NCBI GenBank assembly: GCA_017608545.1
Contig: JAFCFQ010000037.1
Span: 1-6,949 of the forward strand
DNA length: 6,949 nt
Direction of reading: 5' to 3'
Origin: Candidatus Aenigmatarchaeota archaeon
Lineage (GTDB): Archaea > Aenigmatarchaeota > Aenigmatarchaeia > Aenigmatarchaeales > Aenigmatarchaeaceae
Position numbers and translations under genes: made by a program. The first letter of the stretch is position 1. Each line of letters starts with the position of its first letter. Positions 1-4,475 of this stretch are shown piece by piece. The notes below the pieces were generated by a model. That model made no database searches, was not told the DNA's origin, and saw only the letters and a list, made by a program, of their open reading frames with translations.

Positions 1-282
1 CTTTATTTTTTCAGTAAATTCTTTATTCTTTATTTTAATTAAATTTTTCAAGGCTTTTTCTGGTGACGTAGGTCTAAACTTTTTAGGTCTCGTTTTACTT
101 ATTAACACAAAACCTTTCTTTTTTAACTCAGAAAGAGTATCATAAACTCTTGGCAAAGGTATGTTTCCTACTTCTGATATTTGTTCTGCTGTTGCTATTT
201 TAAGTTTTAAAAGAGTTAAAAATGCTCTAATTTCATATTCCGTTAATCCAAAATCCCTTAACAAGTTTTCAACTTTTTCCAT
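1..282 (-). CDS. TrmB-family winged-helix transcriptional regulator, N-terminal part (truncated by window edge)
   Basis: My own reading of the minus strand gives 94 uninterrupted codons from an ATG at 282 to the window edge, so the C-terminal part is missing. Near the start is GLTEYEIRAFLTLLKL, then a recognition-helix segment (IPLPRVYDTLSELKKKGFV), then a wing with KTRPKKFRPTSPEKALKNL. This is the typical order of the TrmB N-terminal winged helix-turn-helix (GLTxYExxAYxxLL, RVYDxLxxLxxKGLV, grPxxYxPxxPxxAL). TrmB proteins are cytoplasmic DNA-binding regulators, often with a C-terminal sugar-binding domain; whether one is present cannot be seen here. ATG 282 is preferred over GTG 291 because GTGAT (287-291) lies 4 nt before it and looks like its Shine-Dalgarno, which the GTG start would swallow. 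The gene is divergent from the surface-protein gene at 392, and a TTAACT/AGTTAA inverted repeat sits just upstream, so autoregulation or control of the divergent pair is possible. The family call is confident; the target and ligand are unknown. Confidence 0.88.
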   Translation of the reverse strand, partial: MEKVENLLRDFGLTEYEIRAFLTLLKLKIATAEQISEVGNIPLPRVYDTLSELKKKGFVLISKTRPKKFRPTSPEKALKNLIKIKNKEFTEKIK

Positions 283-294
283 TTTTATCACAAA

Positions 295-313
295 TTAACT
301 CTTTTACAGTTAA
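295..313. promoter_or_regulatory. Inverted repeat, candidate operator for the TrmB-like regulator
   Basis: TTAACT (295-300) and AGTTAA (308-313) form a perfect 6-bp inverted repeat around a 7-nt spacer. It lies just upstream of the regulator's Shine-Dalgarno and near the transcription start predicted from the TATA-like TAAATAAT on the minus strand (325-332). A winged-helix dimer site here would suit autorepression. In an AT-rich genome a 6-bp repeat can occur by chance, so this is a moderate inference. Confidence 0.35.
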
Positions 314-360
314 AAAAGTTATCTATTATTTACTAAAATCCTAAATTATTTAAAGCTTTC

Positions 361-370
361 TTTTAAAAAT
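361..370 (+). promoter_or_regulatory. Probable TATA box for the surface-protein/archease unit
   Basis: TTTTAAAAAT is centred about 26 nt before the ATG at 392, the usual spacing from an archaeal TATA box to the transcription start. No Shine-Dalgarno is visible before that ATG, so a leaderless transcript starting at or next to the codon is the simplest reading. A+T richness makes TATA calls weak. Confidence 0.4.
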
Positions 371-391
371 TCGAAAACATAATTGAATATT

Positions 392-964
392 ATGAAAAAA
401 AGAAATTGGATTATTTTAGTTATAATTTTTATTTGCTTAGATATAGTAATTTTTTATACTATATACCCATCTTCACCTGCAGGAAACATCTCTTCTACTC
501 TTGAACAAGAAAAAAATGAAACACAAACCCCAGAGAAAACCCCTAAAATTACACTTCCTTGGTCTTCAGAAGGTTCTCCAGAAGAGTCAGGTGGAGAAAG
601 TGGTGGTAGTGAAGGTATTAGTGGTGGAGGGAGTGAAGGCACAAAAAATAAAACAAAAGTAAAGGTTAATTACACATTAAATATAGATTCCTCACCTCCA
701 AACCTAAAAGTAATAACAAATTACTCTGTTAATAATGTAATTTTAAATATAGAAAATGAGACACCTTATTCAGTAGAAATAGAGCAAGATACATTTGCTT
801 GCATTATACTTTCTCAAATCTCTGGTAGTGGAATAATAAGTTATGAAGTAGATGGCAAAACTTGTGAACCTTCTTTGTGTCTAGGTTTTATTGGTTGTAG
901 TATTTTCATGAATGCTCCACACTCAGCTATGGTTTATTATAAGCCTACAAATGTCACGGGATAA
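392..964 (+). CDS. Membrane-anchored, sequon-rich surface protein of unknown function
   Basis: This 190-residue protein has a positively charged start (MKKR), one hydrophobic segment at about residues 6-24 (signal anchor, with Asp17 inside it), then an extracytoplasmic tail. Residues about 58-84 are a Gly/Ser/Glu low-complexity linker. The rest is a beta-rich-looking domain with four cysteines (137, 158, 163, 169) that could form disulfides. Seven N-glycosylation sequons (N32, N42, N86, N93, N110, N122, N187) fit a glycosylated archaeal surface protein. The stretch from about 94 to 135 (SSPPN..., ...ETPYSVEI) faintly recalls PEGA-like surface repeats; I would not assign it. ATG 392 is chosen over the in-frame TTG at 383 because it starts the MKKR signal-anchor pattern and fits a leaderless start. 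Archease follows 5 nt after the stop, so they are probably co-transcribed, although a functional link is not obvious. Exact role unknown. Confidence 0.75.
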   Translation: MKKRNWIILVIIFICLDIVIFYTIYPSSPAGNISSTLEQEKNETQTPEKTPKITLPWSSEGSPEESGGESGGSEGISGGGSEGTKNKTKVKVNYTLNIDSSPPNLKVITNYSVNNVILNIENETPYSVEIEQDTFACIILSQISGSGIISYEVDGKTCEPSLCLGFIGCSIFMNAPHSAMVYYKPTNVTG

Positions 965-969
965 TTTTT

Positions 970-1398
970 ATGTCATTCAAATTTTTAGAAGGTATTGCAA
1001 CGGCAGATGTTGCTATTGAAGCAACTGGAAAAACATTAGAGGAAGCATTTTCCGATGCAGCTCTGGCTATGTTTGAAGTCCAAACTGATACAAAAAAAGT
1101 AGAGTCTTTGATATCTAAAAAAGTTGAAATAAGATCAGAAGATAAAAAATCTTTAATGTTCGATTGGCTTTCTGAATTAATTTATTTAAGAGATGTTGAA
1201 GATATGTTTTTTAGTAAATTTGACGTTAAAATAGAAAAGATAGACAATAAGCTTAGATTAATTGCAAATATTTATGGGGAAAAAATAGATCCAAAAAAAC
1301 ATGAATTAAAAACTGAAGTGAAAGGAGTTTCTTATACACAAATGAAGATAGAAGAAAAACCAGGTGAATGTAAGATTAGATTTGTTTTAGATGTATAA
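970..1398 (+). CDS. Archease, activator of the RtcB RNA ligase
   Basis: At 142 residues this is the usual archease length. Family features are the N-terminal TADVAIEATGKTLEEAF segment with the conserved Asp (D13), the middle region with LSELIYLRDVEDMFF, the YGEKIDPKKHELKTEVKGVSY block, and the C-terminal VLDV with the conserved terminal Asp (D141). Archease promotes guanylylation and multiple turnover of RtcB, which joins tRNA exons in archaea, using acidic residues that bind metal. Two departures from the better-known sequences: the family's HTAD is preceded here by FLEGIA with no His, and the usual YHxM near the C terminus reads YTQM. The start is the only ATG near the stop of the upstream gene (5-nt gap). 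It converges tail to tail with rtcB, whose stop lies 8 nt away, so partner genes are adjacent but oppositely oriented. The family call is strong; activity with the altered residues is untested. Confidence 0.92.
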   Translation: MSFKFLEGIATADVAIEATGKTLEEAFSDAALAMFEVQTDTKKVESLISKKVEIRSEDKKSLMFDWLSELIYLRDVEDMFFSKFDVKIEKIDNKLRLIANIYGEKIDPKKHELKTEVKGVSYTQMKIEEKPGECKIRFVLDV

Positions 1399-1404
1399 TT
1401 TTTT
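1399..1404 (+). terminator. T-run between archease and rtcB, candidate archaeal terminator
   Basis: Six consecutive T residues follow the archease stop codon directly. Archaeal RNA polymerase commonly terminates at such U-tracts without a hairpin. The run would serve archease only; on the opposite strand it reads as A residues, so the rtcB transcript must end inside or beyond archease. Confidence 0.35.
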
Positions 1405-1406
1405 AA

Positions 1407-2327
1407 TCAACCCTTGCAAACACCTAGAGGTTTGAGACGACATACTATTTTACTTATTCCAGCTTTTTCACAGGTTTCAACAACTTCTGTAACATTTTTA
1501 TAAGCAAAGTCAGCTTCTTCTGCTAACGTTTTCCATCCAGCACTTCTAACAATGATACCCATTTTTTCCATATCTCTTTTAACTTCTTCTCCTCTCTTTC
1601 TTTTCAGAGCCGCATGTCTTGATAAAAGCCTTCCTGCACCATGAGCTGTAGAAAAGAAGGTTTCTTTTCCATTTTCTGTTCCAACAAGCAAATAAGAGTA
1701 AGTTCCCATTGAACCACCGATTAACACAGGCTGTCCTATATTTTTATAAATTTCAGGCAAAGCTGGATGAAATGGTGGAAACCCTCTTGTTGCTCCTTTT
1801 CGATGAACCCATAATTTCATTCTTTTACCATCAACTTCATGTTCTTCGATTTTAACTATGTTATGACTTACATCGTATATGAGTTCTAACCCTAGTTCTT
1901 CTATGGTTTTTTTAAAAACTTTTTGAAAACTTTCTCTTGTCCAATGTAAGATCATTTGTCTGTTAGTTAAAGCATAATTAACAGCAGCACATGCAGCTTT
2001 AAAATAATCTTGAGCTTCTTTACTTTGAGCAGGTGCACATGCTAATTCTCTATCTGGGACTCTTATGTTATATTTTCTCATTGCTTGTTCCATGACTCTT
2101 AAGTAGTCTGTAGCAACTTGATGACCTAAGCCTCTCGAACCACAGTGAATCATAGCAGTTATTTGTCCTTCGCTTTCAATACCCATGACTTTTGCTACTT
2201 CTGGTAAAAATATTTTATCAACTCTTTGAATCTCTAAATAATGATTTCCGGAACCTAAAGTTCCAATTTGAGGTATTCCTCTTTTCTTTGCTTTTTCTGA
2301 TACTTTTGAAGAATCAGCATTTTCCAC
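1407..2327 (-). CDS. rtcB: RtcB tRNA-splicing ligase, C-terminal part (second half of a frame-interrupted gene)
   Basis: These 306 residues carry most of the RtcB catalytic domain. Relative to the Pyrococcus horikoshii enzyme I can place H29 (GSGNHYLE, = H203), H61 (IHCGSRGLGHQ, = H234), H155 (DVSHN, = H329) and the guanylylated histidine H229 (STAHGAGRLLSR, = H404). The C terminus KPLGVCKG is the normal family end. RtcB seals RNA 2',3'-cyclic-phosphate or 3'-phosphate ends to 5'-OH ends with GTP and metal, and completes tRNA intron splicing. The frame opens directly after a TAA, so GTG 2327 is the first possible start; it overlaps the upstream half by 14 nt in another frame and has no good Shine-Dalgarno. 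The N-terminal metal ligands are in the upstream half and about 35 family residues between the halves are absent. This is either a deletion with frameshift (real or an assembly/sequencing artefact) or a genuinely split enzyme. Confidence 0.88.
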   Translation of the reverse strand: MENADSSKVSEKAKKRGIPQIGTLGSGNHYLEIQRVDKIFLPEVAKVMGIESEGQITAMIHCGSRGLGHQVATDYLRVMEQAMRKYNIRVPDRELACAPAQSKEAQDYFKAACAAVNYALTNRQMILHWTRESFQKVFKKTIEELGLELIYDVSHNIVKIEEHEVDGKRMKLWVHRKGATRGFPPFHPALPEIYKNIGQPVLIGGSMGTYSYLLVGTENGKETFFSTAHGAGRLLSRHAALKRKRGEEVKRDMEKMGIIVRSAGWKTLAEEADFAYKNVTEVVETCEKAGISKIVCRLKPLGVCKG

Positions 2328-2736
2328 TTAGTCTTATTTTACCTTTAGAACCAACACCACTTGGAACGTTTTTGAAAATAGTTTCAATCAACTCTTTTAT
2401 TTTCGGTTTTAATTCATTTTCATTCAAATTTGTTCTTAATAATCTTACTCCACAAGAAATATCATAGCCAACTCCTCCAGGTGAAATGATTCCATTTTCA
2501 AAATCAAATGCTGCAACCCCGCCTATAGAAAAACCATAACCTTCATGTGCATCAGGTAAAACGATAGAGTGCTTAACTATACCTTTTAATTGGGCTACAT
2601 TTGAAGCTTGTATTAAAGTTCTATCAGTCTTTATTTTTTCAAGCATTTGTTTTGTAGCATAAATTCTAACAGGAACTAGCATTTTATCTGTTTTTGGAAT
2701 CTCCCAAACAACATCACTTATTTTATTTATATTCAC
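2314..2736 (-). CDS. rtcB: RtcB tRNA-splicing ligase, N-terminal part (first half of a frame-interrupted gene)
   Basis: The 140-residue product begins like a normal RtcB (ISDVVWEIPKTDKMLVPVRI) and continues with LPDAHEGYGFSIGGVAAF and ISPGGVGYDISCGVRL. D92 and C95 correspond to metal ligands D95 and C98 of P. horikoshii RtcB, an offset of only 3, so the start is right. The start is a GTG at 2736 with GGTGAT (2741-2746) 4 nt upstream. The frame stops soon after FKNVPSGVGSKGKIRLS, where the family normally runs on for about 35 residues before the segment that opens the second half. Some RtcB genes carry an intein near the conserved cysteine; none is here. Alone this fragment cannot be a ligase because the histidine ligands and the guanylylated histidine are in the other half. 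It is the first gene after a structured leader and is divergent from the eS26 operon. Confidence 0.88.
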   Translation of the reverse strand: MNINKISDVVWEIPKTDKMLVPVRIYATKQMLEKIKTDRTLIQASNVAQLKGIVKHSIVLPDAHEGYGFSIGGVAAFDFENGIISPGGVGYDISCGVRLLRTNLNENELKPKIKELIETIFKNVPSGVGSKGKIRLSGKC

Positions 2737-2745
2737 TTATATCAC

Positions 2746-2800
2746 CGTACAGAACAAGTCTGCACGTACCCATTTCCACTTTTAAATGGTGAGCACGCGC
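2746..2800 (-). ncRNA. Structured 5' leader of rtcB with two overlapping hairpins (candidate cis-regulatory RNA)
   Basis: Read as minus-strand RNA, hairpin 1 pairs GCGCGUGC (2793-2800) with GUACGUGC (2762-2769), 8 bp, then after a 3-nt bulge CCAUUU (2784-2789) with AAAUGG (2770-2775), closing an 8-nt loop. Hairpin 2 pairs CGUGCAGA (2759-2766) with UCUGUACG (2746-2753), 8 bp with loop CUUGU. They share 2762-2766 and so exclude each other. The last paired G of hairpin 2 is the first G of the rtcB Shine-Dalgarno GGUGAU. Several pairs are G-U wobbles that become A-C mismatches on the plus strand, so the structure belongs to the minus-strand transcript. The TATA box at 2824-2831 predicts a start near 2802, exactly where hairpin 1 begins. 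It may be a translational switch for rtcB or a small independent RNA; I recognise no known family. Confidence 0.45.
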
Positions 2801-2823
2801 TTTATTACTATTGTTTTCCACTA

Positions 2824-2831
2824 TTTATAAA
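2824..2831 (-). promoter_or_regulatory. TATA box, probable rtcB promoter
   Basis: TTTATAAA is its own reverse complement, so it could direct either strand. On the minus strand it predicts transcription from about 2802, giving rtcB a leader of about 65 nt that starts at the first hairpin. On the plus strand it would be a second, more distal start for the eS26 operon. Confidence 0.5.
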
Positions 2832-2845
2832 GATTAAATTTTTAC

Positions 2846-2853
2846 TTTATAAA
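2846..2853 (+). promoter_or_regulatory. TATA box, probable promoter of the eS26-rpoF operon
   Basis: This is a second TTTATAAA, identical to the ones at 2824-2831 and 5094-5101. It predicts transcription from about 2875, leaving a very short leader that consists essentially of the AGAGGTGAT ribosome-binding site before the TTG start. Confidence 0.5.
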
Positions 2854-2874
2854 CTCTTTCATACTAATATTAGT

Positions 2875-2883
2875 AGAGGTGAT
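2875..2883 (+). promoter_or_regulatory. Strong Shine-Dalgarno that fixes a TTG start for eS26
   Basis: AGAGGTGAT is nearly a perfect complement of the archaeal 16S rRNA 3' end (anti-SD AUCACCUCC). It lies 4 nt before TTG 2888, the same spacing seen for rtcB and the TrmB-like gene. The in-frame GTG at 2879 is part of this site, so it is not the start. Confidence 0.7.
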
Positions 2884-2887
2884 ATTC

Positions 2888-3172
2888 TTGCCAATAAGTA
2901 CAGCACCATATAAGAGGACTTATGCCCATACCAAGAAAAGAGGAAAAGAAGGTTTTGTTACTTGTGGTTTTTGTGGAAAAAAAGTTCCTAGGTGGAAGGC
3001 TTTTGTAAAATATAAAGGATTCAGAATATCTGATCCAACATTGAGAAAGCAAATTAAAAGTTTTAACGTTCACATGTTCAGTAGAAAAATATACGTTTGT
3101 CCAAGTTGTGCTAGATTCAGAAGAATAGTTAAGCCTGGAAAAAGTGTTAGAAAAAAACATCTTAAGCTTTAA
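2888..3172 (+). CDS. rps26e: Ribosomal protein eS26 (small subunit, archaeal/eukaryotic type)
   Basis: From the TTG start the product is 94 residues, basic and zinc-ribbon-like. C26-x2-C29 (CGFCGKKVPRWKAF) and C71-x2-C74 (YVCPSCARFRRIVK) match the paired CxxC motifs of eS26, with the family's VP+-KA segment after the first pair and a basic tail (GKSVRKKHLKL). eS26 sits on the small-subunit platform near the mRNA exit channel. As I recall it is known from eukaryotes and from Thermoproteota and relatives, and is missing from most Euryarchaeota, so its presence is a taxonomic hint. The N terminus (ISTAPYKRTYAHTKKR) differs from the usual KKRKNRGR style. In many archaea eL21 precedes rpoF; here eS26 takes that place, 33 nt upstream. 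The start choice rests on the strong Shine-Dalgarno; a start at GTG 2879 would add 3 residues. Confidence 0.85.
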   Translation: MPISTAPYKRTYAHTKKRGKEGFVTCGFCGKKVPRWKAFVKYKGFRISDPTLRKQIKSFNVHMFSRKIYVCPSCARFRRIVKPGKSVRKKHLKL

Positions 3173-3205
3173 AAATTTAGAAATTCTAAATAATAAGTGT
3201 TTTTT

Positions 3206-3535
3206 ATGAAAGTAATAGAAGTAAAACCAATAGGAATGCCTGAGGCAAGAAAGATTATGCTTAGTCGTGAGAAGAAAAAAGAATTGAGTTACGAACAAAA
3301 GCTTGCTTTAGAGCATTTAAATAAATTTACTAAAATGTCTCCTTCTGATGCAAAAAAATTTTTAGAAGAATTATCTCAAGTTGTTAGGATGTCTGGAGAA
3401 ACTATGGTTAAAATTCTTGATTTAACTCCTAAAACCCCAGATGAATTAAGAATGATATTTGCTAGAGAAAAATTTAGTCTAAAAGAAGAAGAAATTAAAA
3501 AAATTTTAGAAATTGTTAAAAAATATTCTAAATGA
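3206..3535 (+). CDS. rpoF: DNA-directed RNA polymerase subunit Rpo4 (RpoF)
   Basis: The 109-residue product fits archaeal Rpo4/RpoF (Rpb4 family) in length and layout: an N-terminal beta segment (KVIEVKPIGMPEARKIML), then the HRDC-like helical domain with LSYEQKLALEHLNKF, ELSQVVRMSGETMVKILDL and TPKTPDELRMIF. With Rpo7 it forms the stalk of archaeal RNA polymerase, which aids open-complex formation and RNA binding. The neighbouring DUF655 gene, 10 nt downstream, is the conserved archaeal partner of rpoF and supports the call. ATG 3206 is preferred to the in-frame GTG at 3197 because MKVIEVKPIG is the family start. It lies second in a run of four co-directional genes, so expression is probably tied to ribosomal protein synthesis. 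Confidence 0.92.
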   Translation: MKVIEVKPIGMPEARKIMLSREKKKELSYEQKLALEHLNKFTKMSPSDAKKFLEELSQVVRMSGETMVKILDLTPKTPDELRMIFAREKFSLKEEEIKKILEIVKKYSK

Positions 3536-3545
3536 GTGATGGCTT

Positions 3546-4106
3546 ATGCCAATTCTAAAAGATGAAAACGTTATAGTATTGGATTTCCTTCCAAGAGGGC
3601 ATGCTACTGGCAGACAAGAACCTATAGCTCAAGTTATAGGAGTTAAATATTTTTCTCTTTTAGAAGTCGTTGTTAAAAGAGATGTTACTTTAAAGCCTGG
3701 TGATGTAGTTTACATTGGAAACGCGAAAAGAGATCATATTGATCATATAAAGAGAAGAATAACCATTAAAGATTTAACGAGTTTTGCAAGATCAGAATTA
3801 CCTTTTATAATTGAAAAATTAGTTAAAGAAAATGAGGAAAGATTTGTCAACTTCTTTAATACTGCCAGACCCATATCTACAAGGTTACATCAATTAGAAC
3901 TTTTACCAGGAGTTGGAAAAACTCATATGTGGGATATTATAGAAGAAAGAAAAAGAGGCCCATTCAAGAGTTTTGAAGATATTAAGAAAAGAATAAAATT
4001 AATGCCTGACCCTCAAAAATCAATTATAAAAAGAATTATGGAAGAATTAGAGAGTGATAGTATAAGATATAGATTATTTGTCGCTGGTCCTGTCAGGAGA
4101 TTTTAG
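3546..4106 (+). CDS. DUF655 family protein (HhH domain, probable nucleic-acid binding)
   Basis: The 186 residues match archaeal DUF655: an N-terminal beta-rich part (VLDFLPRGHATGRQEPIAQVIG), a middle GDVVYIG segment typical of an OB-like fold, and a C-terminal helix-hairpin-helix around LELLPGVGKTHMWDII (about 117-132), followed by GPFKSFEDIKKRI. HhH motifs bind DNA or RNA backbones, so nucleic-acid binding is likely; I know of no established reaction. In many archaea the order is eL21, rpoF, DUF655, ksgA. Here the flanking genes are changed but the rpoF-DUF655 pair is kept. GTGAT at 3536-3540 just after the rpoF stop, 5 nt before ATG 3546, is its ribosome-binding site. The context suggests a role in transcription, ribosome assembly or RNA handling, which is inference. 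Confidence 0.9.
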   Translation: MPILKDENVIVLDFLPRGHATGRQEPIAQVIGVKYFSLLEVVVKRDVTLKPGDVVYIGNAKRDHIDHIKRRITIKDLTSFARSELPFIIEKLVKENEERFVNFFNTARPISTRLHQLELLPGVGKTHMWDIIEERKRGPFKSFEDIKKRIKLMPDPQKSIIKRIMEELESDSIRYRLFVAGPVRRF

Positions 4107-4112
4107 ATATTT

Positions 4113-4445
4113 ATGGAACAAATAGACTTTGAAGAATGGAAAAAATTAAAAATGAAAGTTGGGAAGATAGTTAAAGTTGAAAGAATTCCTAAAACTGAGA
4201 AACTATACAAATTACAAGTTGATATTGGAGAAAAAAATATTCAAATAATAACGAGTTTAGTGCCTTATTATTCTGAAGATGAATTAATGGATCAAAAAAT
4301 AATTGTTCTCACTAATCTTAAGCCTAAAAAATTTGCAGGAGAAATTTCTGAAGGAATGCTTTTATGTGCAGAAAAAGAAGATAGAAGTGAATGTGTTCTT
4401 TTAACCGTTCAGAAAGATATTGAGGTTGGAACACAGATTACATAA
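4113..4445 (+). CDS. tRNA-binding OB-fold protein (MetRS beta / Trbp111 type)
   Basis: At 110 residues this is a stand-alone tRNA-binding domain of the EMAPII/Trbp111/MetRS C-terminal type. The start IDFEEWKKLKMKVGKIVKVE matches the I-x-F-x-x-F-x-K-x-D/K-x-R/K-VGKI opening, PKTEKLYKLQVDIG matches the NADKLYxLxVDLG strand, and NLKPKKFAGEISEGMLLC (68-85) matches the diagnostic NLKPxKxxGxxSxGMLL block. Such proteins bind tRNA without sequence specificity, commonly as dimers, and can act as the separate beta subunit of methionyl-tRNA synthetase in organisms whose MetRS lacks this domain. Whether it serves MetRS here depends on a metG gene outside the window. It starts 6 nt after the DUF655 stop in the position often held by ksgA, and is probably the last gene of the eS26 operon, because an AT-rich palindromic gap follows. 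Confidence 0.9.
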   Translation: MEQIDFEEWKKLKMKVGKIVKVERIPKTEKLYKLQVDIGEKNIQIITSLVPYYSEDELMDQKIIVLTNLKPKKFAGEISEGMLLCAEKEDRSECVLLTVQKDIEVGTQIT

Positions 4446-4446
4446 A

Positions 4447-4460
4447 GAATAAATTTATTC
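4447..4460. promoter_or_regulatory. Perfect 14-bp AT-rich palindrome in the gap before the next gene
   Basis: GAATAAATTTATTC is perfectly self-complementary and lies 1 nt after the tRNA-binding gene's stop. Its centre is about 22-26 nt before the tandem ATGs at 4476/4479, a distance that would also suit a TATA box and a leaderless start. The T-rich stretch after it (4455-4475) could terminate the upstream operon. A 14-bp AT palindrome has a fair chance of being incidental. Confidence 0.3.
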
Positions 4461-4475
4461 ATTTTATTATATTTT

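Noticed and set aside
454..642. Minus-strand open frame of 62 codons, rich in Pro and Ser
   Set aside because: It is the reverse of the Gly/Ser/Glu linker of the surface protein; low-complexity codons keep the opposite strand open.
2314..2327. Intein or intron interrupting rtcB
   Set aside because: Sequence is missing rather than inserted: no intein motifs, and the two halves overlap by 14 nt.
2192..2467. Plus-strand open frame across the rtcB junction, hydrophobic
   Set aside because: It is antisense to clear RtcB motifs on both sides; Phe/Leu-rich composition is typical of the reverse of Lys/Glu-rich AT-rich coding sequence.
2746..2800. tRNA, or a C/D or H/ACA guide RNA, in the rtcB-eS26 gap
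   Set aside because: I find no T-loop GTTCGANTCC, no RUGAUGA/CUGA box pair at proper spacing and no trailing ACA, so a leader structure is the better reading.
2870..3298. Minus-strand open frame of 142 codons opposite eS26 and rpoF
   Set aside because: It covers two recognised genes and their spacer on the other strand and has no family resemblance or ribosome-binding site.
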